NCBI GenBank assembly: GCA_015501605.1
Contig: JADNRZ010000014.1
Location: 1,116,001 to 1,180,000, forward strand
DNA length: 64,000 bases
Source: Panaeolus papilionaceus
Taxonomy: Eukaryota; Basidiomycota; Agaricomycetes; Agaricales
Reading direction: 5' to 3'
Shown in pieces: positions 13,701 through 25,385 of the stretch. The first letter of the stretch is position 1. Every line of letters starts with the position of its first letter. Both the position numbers and the translations under genes were made by a program. Below the pieces are notes generated by a model, which worked only from the letters and a program-made list of their open reading frames with translations, had not been told where the DNA came from and ran no database searches.

Positions 13701-16657
13701 GCGGATAAGGAAAGGAGGATGTTTGCGAGGCTTGGACCCAACACAATGGCGGAAATGCAACCTATAGATGGATCCGCATCAAGTGGAGCGGGGCCAGTTC
13801 AAGGTATTTTGGATTGGGAACTTGGGGTGATATCGGAACAGACGAGATGGATGCCTCCACTGGTGAAGAGAGCGACTGCGACTCCCGACTCGCTTAATTC
13901 GGAGATGGATGCTGAAGGAGAAGAGCTCGAAGAGGAGTCGTCTGAGGATGGGTCTAGGGACGATGAAGTCGATACGGAACCGCAGTTAGCTCAACCTTCA
14001 GCTCATTCGGAAGTAACGCAGGCTTCAACAAGCTCTGTGCCTGCTTCAGGGCCGCCACCCGTTCCCGTTTCTTCAGAACCACCACAGATGGCCACGGGTT
14101 CAACCACCGTTGAAGCTTCACCAGACCTATCGGCTTTTGGACGATTTCGTATCCACCCGCCTACTTCCCTACCTGACCCATTGTCATATCCAACAATGCC
14201 GTATTATTCTCTAATGCCTCCACGCTACATGCCACATATCCCGAATCCTCCATTGAACCCGGTTCACATTCCGTTTTTGCCCAATCCAGTCGGAAACACG
14301 ACTAGGAATGGAGCCAACAATGGTACGAACTCTGTTCATAACTCGGATCTTCCTCCCACTAATGCTTCAGACGTAGGACTACGCACCAAAGATGGGTCCT
14401 CAGCTCATGGTTCAACAAGGGTCGCAAATGAAACAGATAAACCGACCACTTCGACCGAGAACCCCAGTGAATCTTCCTCTTCAATTGCCGCTGGAGATAG
14501 TGTAGCACCGCCAAAGACGACGACACCCGCCTCATCGTCTGCATATAATTCATCTACCATGCCCAACCTCGACTTGTCTGCATTTCCACCTAATTCTGCT
14601 GCTGCGACCATTGGCAGAATTCTGGCTATGAATCCTGGAATGCCAATCGACGCGTTCAAGGAGGTCATCGCAGTTGAAGCTGGCAAATCCTCGACAACAG
14701 GAAAAGGGGAAGTTGTGGGTCAGCTAGGAGGGGAGAAGGGGGCGACATTGCTGTGGAAGGACGCAATTTTGGGTCAGAAGGGCAAAGGGAAGGAAAAGGA
14801 GGGAACCGTTTCGCATTCCGAGGTACAAGTTCAACCTTCAGGCCCAGATTTGAGTGAGGTCAGCGCTTCCGCTCAGAACCGTCCTAGTCATTGGAGAGGC
14901 GAGATTGTCTTCCAAGTCAAACCAGGCGAGGTGCCTGTGGAAAAGCAAGCTCAGACCGCAAAGGGGAAGACGAAAAATCCTCCGCCAAAGCAAGTCGCGC
15001 AGAAGACTCTTCAGAATACTTGGAGAGTAGATCCAACTACCTTGGCTGGCCCCACGACATCCAGCGTTAGCGTGCTGCCTCGCGTAAGAGCATCTCCACA
15101 AGAAGCCCCCCTAGCACAGGAATCATCTCATTCACATCTGCCTGCACATGGTACCGTTGATTCGTCCCGCCAGACGAAAGCAGGGTCATCAAAATTGGGG
15201 ACCTCTGGTGATTCAAAAGCTAGTCAATCAAACGCATCCAAGCAACAAAGTTCATCCAACCCGTCTAAGAAAGCCGCCCTTTCTTCTGTCGACCAGGCTA
15301 CGGGCCCTGGCGACACTCCGACCATGCATGTACCATCAACGGGTATTTCACCCTACATGGTACCATACGGGTCCTATACCTACCCCCCAATGACATCGCA
15401 ATCACCCTACCAATATCCAAATCCTTACTATCCGTACTACTACCCTTCGTACTCCCCATATGGATATGGTCCTCCTTTTTCTGGAAATGTTCCACCATCA
15501 ACATCATCCCCACCCCCATCGGCGTCATCGCCCCCTGCTTCGTCGCAAGCTAAGGCGACCCAACTAGACCCTAAACCTTCAAGAAAGCGTAAAACCCGGA
15601 AAGGAGAGGCTGCAGCACCAACTCCTCCACCTCCACCTCCCCTTGAACCGTGCTGCGTTGCCGCCGGCGTTGATTCCTCCCATTTGACGCACACATATCC
15701 TTCCTATTCATATCCTACAACGTCCTACCCACCCTCCTATGGCTACACATCGAGTTCTTACACCAGCGCATACATGCAGTCGAGGTTGGTGATTCGCTTG
15801 TTATGATCGATCCACAATCTGAAATTAACTCCACAGCTATTATTACTCTATGCCTACTAGTGCCGGATACACATACCCTTACACATATCCCCTATCAGTA
15901 TCAGCTCCTCCGGCTTCTAGTACACCGCCTTTAGAACCCATCACTGCGCCTAGCAAATCGACTTCAAAGGGCAAGGAAAAGCAGGGACAAAAAGAGGCAG
16001 TTCCAGATAAAGTGCGGTGCATTGACATTTCATTTTTCCAGCCTCTGATCGACCGGCATTTCTGCGTTTTTAGGGTTCTCGCAAGCGACAAAAATTTGAT
16101 GTTGCTTACTTGGAGAGTTATCGTGCCCAGACGCAGCAGATCCAAGAGACATTGCAACGGCAAGCGCAAATAGGTTTGGGAGGGCCATCTCCTAAACAAA
16201 CAACAGATGCTCCCGTTGATGTCATTTCAGCACCCTCGGTAGAATCTGCTGCCAAGGTCCCGAACCAGGATGCCCCCAATCCCGTCTCTCCGCCTCAAGA
16301 TGACCTCAGCAATGATATGGATGACGATCATATGTCTCCTCATAGCCCTGATGCTGAACTTGAGACTGCGACTACGAATACCAGTGCTGTACGTGATTTT
16401 TCATCGCCTTTTTACTATCACCTTCGATAATTAACGTGACGCGTCTATCTCAGCCTCGGAAATGTGGATATCCTAGCTGTCGCCGAACGATTCCTTCTGA
16501 TGTTCACAAAATGCTATGTGATCGCTGTCGAATACGCATTAAGAAGCAGACAGAAAGGACGAAGCAGAAGCACAAGCTTCAGCCCCGAAAATCGCTGAAT
16601 TTGTTAGGCAACAAACATGGAACCCCTGTAATTAGTGGAGCTGATGGAGAAGAATGA
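10789..16657 (+). CDS. Large protein with five C-x4-C-x12-C-x2-C/H modules
   Basis: Eight exons, 1,786 residues, family not recognised by name. Model: 10789..11346, 11402..11822, 11869..12029, 12171..13511, 13599..15784, 15837..16011, 16074..16388, 16454..16657; all junctions are canonical and in phase. The first ATG in frame is at 10789. Five copies of one putative zinc-binding module start near residues 85, 316, 602, 838 and 1723. Spacing is invariant (C-x4-C-x12-C-x2-C, His replacing the last Cys in copy 3), and a basic tail follows (KRAKRK/KRAKWK in copies 1 and 2). Between modules lie acidic Glu runs, Ser/Pro-rich disorder and, around residues 1390-1580, a Tyr/Pro/Ser-rich stretch (repeats such as PYYPYYYPSY). 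The layout suggests a nuclear DNA- or RNA-binding scaffold; that is inference. The two halves could be separate genes, but the exons join in frame throughout. Confidence 0.75.
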
Positions 16658-17166
16658 TGAGGTGGTTATCGATTAAACTATGTTCATTTATTTTAAATAT
16701 ATTGTGAGCCGCATCACCATGACATGTTTTTATGCGCTGTATTGACGCTTCAGTTGAAACCAGATTATTGTTATGTTTACTACACCTTATAATCACGAAA
16801 ATACGGTGCAGATAGTTGCCGATCCCGCAACTGCCTTTGTTCGGTTCACTGAGCAATTTACCTTTGCCTCATGCACAGGGCACGTATTCAGGGACTTGAG
16901 AATTTCAAGTCATCTTAAGATTGACAGTTGACACCACGCTGTTACTTCAAGGCAAAGCTCTCACCTCCTCCTTGACTAGCTATTTTGCAGTCCCGATCAT
17001 GCTTATTACGCACCGACTCGAACACGAGGGAGGCAAGGGCATAATATCTCTTCCTACTATCTAGAGTCATCCGCCCGACTTCCTTCCACTATCACTTCTA
17101 CATCGACCTTCTCAGCAACCAGTTTACGACACCCGTCCAAAAATTTCCTTTGAACTACTTCCTATC
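16658..17166. other. Intergenic
   Basis: Short spacer between two plus-strand genes. It contains a pyrimidine-rich stretch just upstream of the next ATG, common in fungal promoters and leaders. No gene seen. Confidence 0.5.
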
Positions 17167-18568
17167 ATGTCCACCAAGCCCAGTCCAAGTATTGAAGACG
17201 CAGGATCTTCACAAGCGCATGCAGCCGCAGAATACGAGAGGATCAAACAAAACTTTCGGACCCCAGCTGTCGCGCATGATGCTCCACGTATGTTCCTCCC
17301 TCAATCCGTTGCACGTTTGCCATGTGTACTTACACGCCTTCCACAGCGACCATTGCCGATGCACAACTCATGTTCCAGGAGCTGCAACAGGAGTTGGAGG
17401 ACTTTTTGACGCAGCATATGAGCAAGGTTGTAGCTTTGCGTGACATACTTTCAGCTCATTACGCACAAAACGATTCTGTGGCAGGTCACGTTCATGAAGA
17501 AAGTGGTACAGCTGGTACGTGGTTTTAATGTTTGTCGCTGAGCGAACTCATGACGACTTTCCTTTATAGTCCCGACCTACATTGCCCGATCTCGCACAAT
17601 CTCAGGCCAGAAGTCGGACCCTATGTCGGTCAGTGGTCATGGGCATCTGGAGATAAAAAGCGATGCAGGGTTGGGTGTGCCATTTCAGTCTGTGACCCAA
17701 CACTCCTCGCACCATGGCCATGCACCCAGAGCGGCACAACTGGACGAGCACATAGTTGCAATGGAAAATTTTCTTGAGGCTCACATGGAAAATGTGCGGG
17801 AACTTCAACTGGCTTTGAGACCTGGGGTATCAGTCATGCCTGATGTCAGAATACATCCCCATTGTAAGGTCTTCACGCCGTCAATCGGGGTCCACATTTA
17901 AACAAATGCTTATTTTTTAGCGGCGGCTGTAACGCAAGAACTTCATACGATCCCGGAGCCAAAGTTTGCGTCATATGAGAGGTATCATGACGACTTGACG
18001 GACCAGTTCAACACCGTCATTATTATAGTGGGTTCAAGGATTTATCGCAGATAACGAGCTGACCTAGGCCATCTAGTCAACATTCAGTGGTGTTTTAATC
18101 GCCGTTTTCATTGCCATGGTTCAAAACATCCTCATTGAACGCCGCAAGGTTGCTTTTAACGTCGGCATGCTTTTTTCCTTCTTCTCTCTCGCCGTTCATC
18201 TCGGAAATATCGTAGTCGCAGGTCGTGGAGCTTCTATTACATCTCAACAATTCGCAGGACATACGAAAGTCCAGGATTTGACGTACTTCAAATTCTACCT
18301 CTCTATTTGTCGCCAGTTACAGCTGGTTGGCACTCTCTTCTTCGTAATCTCCGTTCTCATCATGAGCTTTCTCATTTTTACGTCCCTGGCATTTCCTCTG
18401 GTGCTCCTGTTCATCTCGCTTTTTGGCACCTTCCTCGTCATGTTCAGTGCTTATTGGAAGGTCTCACTGACGTTCCAAAATCTCAAGTTCTTTATCAAGA
18501 ACTTCCCAAGGCTCCGATGGAGATCGTTGGACTATATTAAGGCGCATACGCAGCGCCCACAGGCATAA
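17167..18568 (+). CDS. Predicted four-helix membrane protein with helical N-terminal repeats
   Basis: Unrecognised 393-residue protein. Model: 17167..17287, 17347..17514, 17570..17863, 17921..18027, 18077..18568; phases agree at each junction. The N-terminal ~215 residues are soluble and contain two similar amphipathic helices, each with an FL-x2-HM core (residues 60-65 and 164-169). From about residue 225 there are four hydrophobic segments: one near 227-248, one near 262-282, and two that run together near 320-365. A basic, aromatic tail ends the protein. No catalytic motif is visible. A role as a membrane-anchored adaptor is possible, but nothing in the sequence proves it. The fourth intron (18028-18076, gtgggt donor) is the weakest call. 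Confidence 0.7.
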
Positions 18569-18889
18569 CTTAATTTTAGTCTTGGTGCGACGAAACATTT
18601 GTGCGTATTTCACCTGGAATCATCAACTGGTTCTCTAACGCTGTTATTCATGTCATATAGTCAGTGACTCCCTCTTTATTTTATTCTGTAAGTGGGCTAA
18701 TTATGTCGCATTGTCACCTTCCGCTGAGATAAATTTTTAGATCACGCCTTCATGGGTCCATTTTTGCCCCTTTTTGGGGTGGCAAACGTACATCACGCGT
18801 TGCCACCACGAGGATACCATGCTGCGAAATTCTGCGACCTTTATAGCGTAGCTCTAGAGTTTGCGCTCCTACTCATTTCTCTCTCTGCG
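18569..18889. other. Intergenic
   Basis: Spacer between two plus-strand genes. The frame of the next gene is open from 18752, but that stretch lacks the family's usual N-terminus, so it is left as leader. Confidence 0.45.
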
Positions 18890-20077
18890 ATGCCAGAAAC
18901 CACCCCATTGTTGTCCTTCATTTCTTCCAGAAAGCATTATCTGGACAATTTTCGAGTTATTTTAACCTTATTCCTCGTCTTGCATCACAGCCTTATCGAG
19001 ACCACCGTCGCTTCAAAAGCAAACCCCCTTCCTTTGTCGATTTTTGTCGCGACGAACAAAGCATTCCTTTGGAGCTCATTCTTTTTTGTATCAGGTTATT
19101 CAACCAATCTATCCCTCGCATTTCGGCCCTCCAGCCTACGAGTACTCCTTGATAAGAGTTTGAAAGTCACTACACCTGCCGCTCTCTACGCTCTCCTTGG
19201 TCACGTCGCTCTTTTCTACCTTTTATCTACAAAATGGAGTTACATATTTGGAAGCTTCAAGGACGTGGCCGCCTATTCCCGCTTCTCTGGACCAATTAGC
19301 TACATCATCATCCTCGTAATTTTCGACAATACGGCACTTATCCTTCGTCAAATATCTTTCCCCTCGTGGATGGTGCCTAAACTCTCTTCCTCCATATCCC
19401 TCATTGCTTGCTTCACCATACTTGCGGGATACACATTCCTGAACGCAGCATTCATTGTCCCATCAATCACATTTCCACATATCGTCTCTCTTTTCACATA
19501 TGATACGCCAAATCCGTCGTTTCCAGTTTCACATATAATTGCATACATCGCAGGGTCAAGGTTCAGAAACCTAAAGCGATCCATTCTCTCCACTTCCCCT
19601 AAAAGTGCCGCCGTCGGTGTCATCTCTTCCTTGTCGATCACCTTTGGCTCCCTCGCACTGGCTCAATCTCAATGGCCGGTTCTCAAAGAGGTCATTCGCA
19701 TCCGCGCCTATAACGAGAAGACACCCGTTTTTGTTGACGGTGGATTTAACGCACATACCATATTTTTCTCACTTTGGAGCGCCTTCGCATTCTTCACGAT
19801 TCCCATCTCTCTGTTTTCGGTATTCTTCCACGCTGACTCAACATCTCGATCCTGGGGTGTTCTCGGAAGGAAGACATATATCCAGACATACATTCACATG
19901 ATCCCTATTCTCGTATCCGTCTACCATATTCGGAGGGTTCCCAACCTCTGGGTTAAATATAGTGTGGTCACGACGATGAGTATCAGCGGAACCTGGATTA
20001 TGTCTTTGGGCATTTATGGTGCTATCGAACTAGTGAAGGGATGGTTTCTGACAATTAGGAGGCGACTCAAGTGGTGA
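18890..20077 (+). CDS. Acyltransferase-3 family integral membrane protein
   Basis: Intronless, 395 residues. It begins with a short cytosolic stretch and then RKHYLDNFRVILTLFLVLHH, the typical first helix of the acyltransferase-3 (OafA-like) family, with the conserved tandem His where acyl transfer is thought to occur. About ten hydrophobic helices follow, as in the family. These enzymes move acyl groups from a donor onto sugars, lipids or secreted compounds; the substrate here is unknown. I chose the ATG at 18890 because the family motif follows about a dozen residues later; an in-frame ATG at 18752 would add 46 residues that look like leader. A TTG at the far end or a hidden intron is not needed. 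Confidence 0.8.
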   Translation: MPETTPLLSFISSRKHYLDNFRVILTLFLVLHHSLIETTVASKANPLPLSIFVATNKAFLWSSFFFVSGYSTNLSLAFRPSSLRVLLDKSLKVTTPAALYALLGHVALFYLLSTKWSYIFGSFKDVAAYSRFSGPISYIIILVIFDNTALILRQISFPSWMVPKLSSSISLIACFTILAGYTFLNAAFIVPSITFPHIVSLFTYDTPNPSFPVSHIIAYIAGSRFRNLKRSILSTSPKSAAVGVISSLSITFGSLALAQSQWPVLKEVIRIRAYNEKTPVFVDGGFNAHTIFFSLWSAFAFFTIPISLFSVFFHADSTSRSWGVLGRKTYIQTYIHMIPILVSVYHIRRVPNLWVKYSVVTTMSISGTWIMSLGIYGAIELVKGWFLTIRRRLKW

Positions 20078-20499
20078 CGCGGTATGATGATAGAGGTACT
20101 GCTCGTAATGCACAGGATAGGCAGGGTCTTCGTTATGTCCCTTCATGAATTTAGCCTATTTTATACGTTTAAATAGTGATCGTTGACATAGCCCTATCCT
20201 CTCGGGCTCAGCGTAATACAGATGTCAAGCGACATTTACCCTCAGATATGCCCTTTCGTTAGGATTTCCTCTATTTTGAACAGCCTTCAGCGTGTGAAAC
20301 CTGAAATTAGGCATAAAAATCTGTAAAAATATATATGCCTCCCTAAACTTTTCCCAACATCAACACGCGTCGCCCAATCTCGCCAAATCTCGCGTAGTGT
20401 AGCTGTGCATCTCTTATAAGCAAGGCCGACCATTTGGATAACTCATTCTTTCTCCCTTTTCAACAGCATTATGCCTCTAAGCGACCCTCGAAGTGCCTC
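20078..20499. other. Intergenic
   Basis: No gene seen. Contains an AT-rich run (aaaatatatatg, near 20326) about 170 bases before the kinase ATG that could act as its core promoter. Confidence 0.45.
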
Positions 20500-22886
20500 A
20501 TGACTTCATCCTGCTGGCCTCATATCATCGACAGAGAGTTCGAACCCTGGGAGGGAAATACCAAGATAAGCTCAGACTCAGAGTGGGAGGACGATTTTTT
20601 GGCTCTTGATATCATCCGGAGGTTTGTCATAGCCCATATCGAGCTTGGTATGTTTATACAAAGCTTTGAGATACGTATAATGCCTCACCGTTCGTCGGTT
20701 TAGTTGTCATCGACTCAGAAAGATGGTCGGCGCTACGTAGCTCATTGCGCTGCATGGATCGAGGGAGGTTTCGAGAGCTATGTTGGGACATCGCGGAGGA
20801 GATTTTTCGCAGAAATAATGATGGAAGAGACGGCCGTAAGCCCCTACGAGATTCATCATATGCTGAAGCTAACTTAATTCCTAACAGTCAAAGCACTTCC
20901 CAATCACCCACAACTCCCTTTGGGTAGACACAAGACTCGTCAAAAGCTGTCTTCCCTCAGTCCAGAGAACTTTTTGCAGGTTACTATTCATATCGCACGT
21001 GAGATCAATCGAAGGAGCAATCGCCAATACCTAGTTAGTAACCCAGGCGCCATGCTTGACATAGGTTCAACGACATCTGGTTTGAGACAAAATCCCGATG
21101 TCGAGTGCCATAGTCCTGATGATTCTCATGAAACGACATGCGAAGAAAGGTTGAATATGGGATTGCTGAAGTACGTACTCCTCCCAAGCTGTATCTTTCA
21201 CTGACAGGAGCGAATGCTGATTTAAATTATGTATGATTTCAGCATCTTGGATAATTATCATAATACAAACGGAATGCGACGCAATTCCGAGCCCGAAATT
21301 TTACAGAATGCGTACCCTATTCTCAGCCGGGACAGGTTCGATTCGACGCTATCGGCAATCTATAGTATCTTCAAAGGTATCATGACGAATAAAGAACGAC
21401 ATACATCCTTGCTATCTTGCGAAGGACAAACCGCTCAGGATACTCTTGACGTCCTCCAGATGCTGTTGGATCATTCAAGGGTTGCGCCTCCAATGAGAAA
21501 CCAATTCCTTCTTTGTCTTTTTCAACTGAGTGGCCTTTCGGGACTACAACCTCGATGTTTCACGCTCAAGGGTGTAACTCGACTGGGTAATCGCGACGAA
21601 TTTCATGTGTGTGGAGGTTTCTCGGAAGTGTGGAAAGGCCTCTTTCAAAGCCAGACGGTGTGTGTAAAGGTGCTCAAGGTGTATCAGACATCCAATATGA
21701 AGCAGCTAATCAAGGTACGATCCAAATTTAAAATGATGATGAGAAGACATTTTCTTACGTTTGTGCACAATTTGGCACATAGGCTATGTCGAGAGAGGCC
21801 GTTCTTTGGGGACATTTATCCCACCCGAATGTCCTCCCTTTCTATGGTGTATACCACCTGCAGGAAAATGGCGTGGCGGATCGAATGTGCCTTGTATCGC
21901 CGTGGATGGATGGTGGAACGATAAACGAATTTCTGGCAAGAAATCCTGACGCGCCACGTTTGACATTGGTACTTGATCTCAACCATGCGCAAGGTATTGG
22001 GACTGATGTGTCGCTATAGATAAGAGACGTAGCCAGAGGACTGCGTCACCTTCATAGGCATAATATTATTCATGGAGATTTGAAAGGGGTACGTTCTTCG
22101 TCGCAATGTGAATCGCGATGTTGGGCTCCTGACTCACAAATTATTCTTATAGGCCAACATACTCGTTTCAAAGCTAGGCCGTGCATGTCTTTCAGACTTT
22201 GGATTATCAACTATCGCAAATCGAGATGGTTCCGATACTGAATCTCCTGATTATTTTGACGAGCAGTGTTGGGGAGGAACTCCACGATGGCAAGCTCCTG
22301 AATTATTTGACCCAAAAATAGAAACGCCGATCGTGTCAACCGCCTCAGATGTCTATGCGTTTGGTTGCGTTTGCTATGAGGTAAGTCGAGCAAAGGAGCA
22401 TACCAGACATGTTTATTCACTCTCACTCAGGTATTTACTTCACTGCGACCATTCTATGAGACACAGAACGATTTGACTGTCGTCTATCGGGTCATGAAAG
22501 GCGACAAACCTTCATGGCCTGACCATCCATACGACATCGATCTTCCAAAACGCGGCTTGACGAGAGACTCGGCGCTGTGGTCAACGATGCAAGCCTGCTG
22601 GGACAGAGAGCCTGCGATGCGTCCAACCATAGGCGAGGTAATCGTTTTCCTCGGAAACCGAAATGATGACGGTACAGCACAAGGTTTCGAGAAAATGGGA
22701 TATGGACCCTCCGAGTTTCGAAATGCGGTTTATAGAACAAATTACTTGTCGGTCTCTGCCTTAGAGAGTGTACTTTCTTGGGTGAGTGGTTTTCCATGTC
22801 TGAAGCCTCAATCGAAAATCGTGTTAATGATCTTCCCAACGGCTTTATTATCATTTTGTATCTGATATTTCGTAATTTAGATGTAG
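20500..22886 (+). CDS. Tyrosine-kinase-like (TKL-type) protein kinase
   Basis: Nine exons, about 624 residues. Model: 20500..20647, 20704..20835, 20888..21170, 21243..21714, 21783..21968, 22020..22088, 22153..22380, 22431..22781, 22881..22886. The N-terminal ~300 residues match no domain I know. The kinase domain (about 308-590) has a Gly-loop-like GGFSEVWKG, the beta-3 lysine in VCVKVLK (about K330), the catalytic loop HGDLKGAN (about 425-432), DFG (445-447), the APE-equivalent APE motif after WGGTPRWQ, and a C-lobe Arg motif. All key residues are present, so an active kinase is expected. HGDLKGAN is the usual form in the large TKL families of mushrooms. The start is uncertain: the frame is open upstream but without an ATG. 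The last exon encodes only Met and a stop. Confidence 0.8.
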
Positions 22887-23983
22887 TCTGGCGAGAATTG
22901 AATACATATTTCCTGAGTCCACACATGAGGGAATCGTGAGACGTTTGATCAGTTACTGAATTCTATATCAATATGGGTACCTCAGGTCATAAGGTCAGCT
23001 TTCAGTCTCAGAGAAGACTCGGAGAAACATCGAACGACACAACTGGGGAGCTTGGAGCATGAGAAGACCTGTCATTAGAGCGTTTTCAAAATACTTACGC
23101 TATATTTAGGACTTCATATATAACGAGGCCTTTACAAGGCCAGCTTCATGCTGTTAAAACCCATTCCTCAAAAGCTTGATAAAGCTTTTATCCTTTTACA
23201 ATTCGAAATGCTCGTATCAACATCGAAAGCGGTGACATTGTCTCATCGTAAGCAAGGTGGTCTCATCATCATCGAGCGCAGCGAATCTCAATCACATCAG
23301 ACATTGCAGTCATTGCATATCTTGTTTTAATCATAGGCCCCGCAGCATCGTTACCCCTTATAATGGACGCAGATATAGCATTAATGGTATTTCCAGGTAA
23401 TTAAAATTACGAACCAGTACATTGCTAAGCGATTATATCTATTAGGGGCATACACCCTTAGAGGTTTATGGCATGGCCAGGGACATTCCATCTTCGGTGC
23501 TTTGACGAATCTCTCAGGGAAACCACACTGGGATATAGCCCGCGATTATGCGATAGTACCTCTGGGAATCCTATCCTAAGGAGGAAACGTACAAGGGGAG
23601 GTTCGATGTCGGATGATTGCGGGGAGGCTACAGGTTTTGGGGAGTCACGAAGTCTGACCAAAGTTCCCAGAGGACCCATGCTATACGCATCGTGTTTCAA
23701 CACGCGGTAATCTACAGGTTTCTATTGGACACTTATTGTAAATACATGTTTATTGGTTCGTGAGGCAGAATTGTGGTAATAAGTTACAATAATACAAATG
23801 GTGAATAATAATGATACTAGCTTGTTGAGTTGAAGCGGTTGACTGACAATGATGATTCGGATGAATGCTGGAGGGACAGTGATGGAAATGTTTTCATGAC
23901 AGGCCCGCATTCCATTAGGACGAGGGCCGGGGTGTCGCTGACGGTCGTGACTTGAAATATGACGAAGCCAAAAGGGGGTGGAA
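22887..23983. other. Intergenic
   Basis: About 1.1 kb between convergent genes (kinase plus, 7TM minus). Short open frames at 23148-23330 and 23468-23710 have no supporting features. Confidence 0.5.
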
Positions 23984-25385
23984 TCAATGAGGGGATTGAA
24001 TGGGTAAGCTCTTTGGCCGCTGTGTCGAGATGCGCTTGCCAAAAAGGATCGACTCTCGCACAATTCGACTACCACTTGACACTCGCTTGTGGATGCTAAC
24101 AAATGGCGAAGCCCAAAGATATAGAAGATCCTGGAAGGTTAAGTTAGTGGATTGCCTCGGAAATGTCAGGCGGTTAGGGTAGTACTTACGCGCTGTGTGC
24201 CGAATGTGAGGAAAGCTAACAGAGGAACTATCAATTTTAGCAGACAAATTAGCGAATCGGATGAGAATGAAATAGAACAAGCGAGCGTACAAGTCGAAAT
24301 GATGATATCGAATGTGAGGTCTTGCACCCCTTTGATCGTGAACACCATTGCAATGCTGAAAGACGATCAGCTTAATTTCGGATAGCGCAAGAATGTGAGA
24401 AACATACGTTAATGTGATTGCACCAATGCAGACGAAGAGGAACCCTCGAATGGTCAAAGATAGCGAAGGGGATGTCATGAATTCTCCCTTGGAGACCCGC
24501 TTCCGAAGAGCATAAAGCTGAGATGCCAAATGACCTATTTATACACAGACTCAGTACACCGGGTATGAAGACATAGATATGTTGATCCGTTCGAAGTCGC
24601 ACCTTGGACGAGGAGGATGACCACTGAGACGACTGCGACCAGGGAAAAGGCTACTTTCAACCAGGACGGCTCTGTCGAATTACAGTATGTTCCCTGTACT
24701 GTCTTTGCCAGTGTCTCTGGGTTCTGAACTTCGAACTAAGTATGCAATCGGTCAGACATATATTCTGTCGATAGTCTTTTGAGGTCCTTACCACAATGAC
24801 ACCGAGGAAGAGGACCAGAAAGACAATATAAGGACCAATTAGAAGCCCGCATAGAACTTTAGTTGTGGTTATGGTCGGCGTTTCTGCGGCAGGGTTTGGG
24901 AAGTTTAGGAGGATTTGGATAAGTAGGGTAAGAGTCGCTGAGCTCGTCCTTTTGCCATTACGCAAAGTGAGCTTTAAGTACGACCTGTCGAACAAAATAA
25001 GGGGCTCACAGCGGTGGTACAGAGTAGATAAGGGCAGCCTGGACGGCGCACAAAGGGGCGTTCGGGCTGGGTGTCGTTTGTTGACCTGCAATAGCTAGCA
25101 GGGAATACGAAAGGCACGACAAGACCCATGAGGCGCAAAAGCTATACCACGTCGCCAAGCGCTTAATTTTGCTGCTGAATAGCGCTGATAGCAGAAGCAC
25201 CACCATGCCTAAGCAGCTCAGGAGTTGTATCACGATGAATGTGTAAACTGTAGGCACGTTTATAGGCGTTATGAGTGCTGGTACTTGGTGGAGCGACATA
25301 GCTGTAGGCGGTCCTGAAGGATTAAAATCTGCATGAGTGAATCTTAACTACGCGCAAAAATGAGTCCAGACGCACCATCTACCAT
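23984..25385 (-). CDS. Seven-helix membrane protein, paralogue A
   Basis: Eight exons, 331 residues. Model: complement(23984..24130, 24190..24227, 24291..24355, 24408..24534, 24603..24735, 24792..24948, 25010..25328, 25376..25385). A 10-base first exon (ATG at 25385) joins in phase and mirrors paralogue B. Seven hydrophobic helices are seen, with a conserved Trp-rich second helix (WYSFCASWVLSCLSYSLL), a Cys before helix 3 (LCAVQAALIY), an extracellular TYCN motif and a short C-terminal tail rich in Ser/Arg. The topology resembles a G-protein-coupled receptor, and two more copies lie in this window. I know no name for the family; a receptor role is inference. Splitting the stretch near 24228-24290 as an intron makes exon sizes 65 and 38 identical to the paralogues. 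Confidence 0.8.

Noticed and set aside
20525..20560. tRNA B-box-like gttcgaaccc
   Set aside because: Lies inside a kinase exon; no A-box, no cloverleaf.
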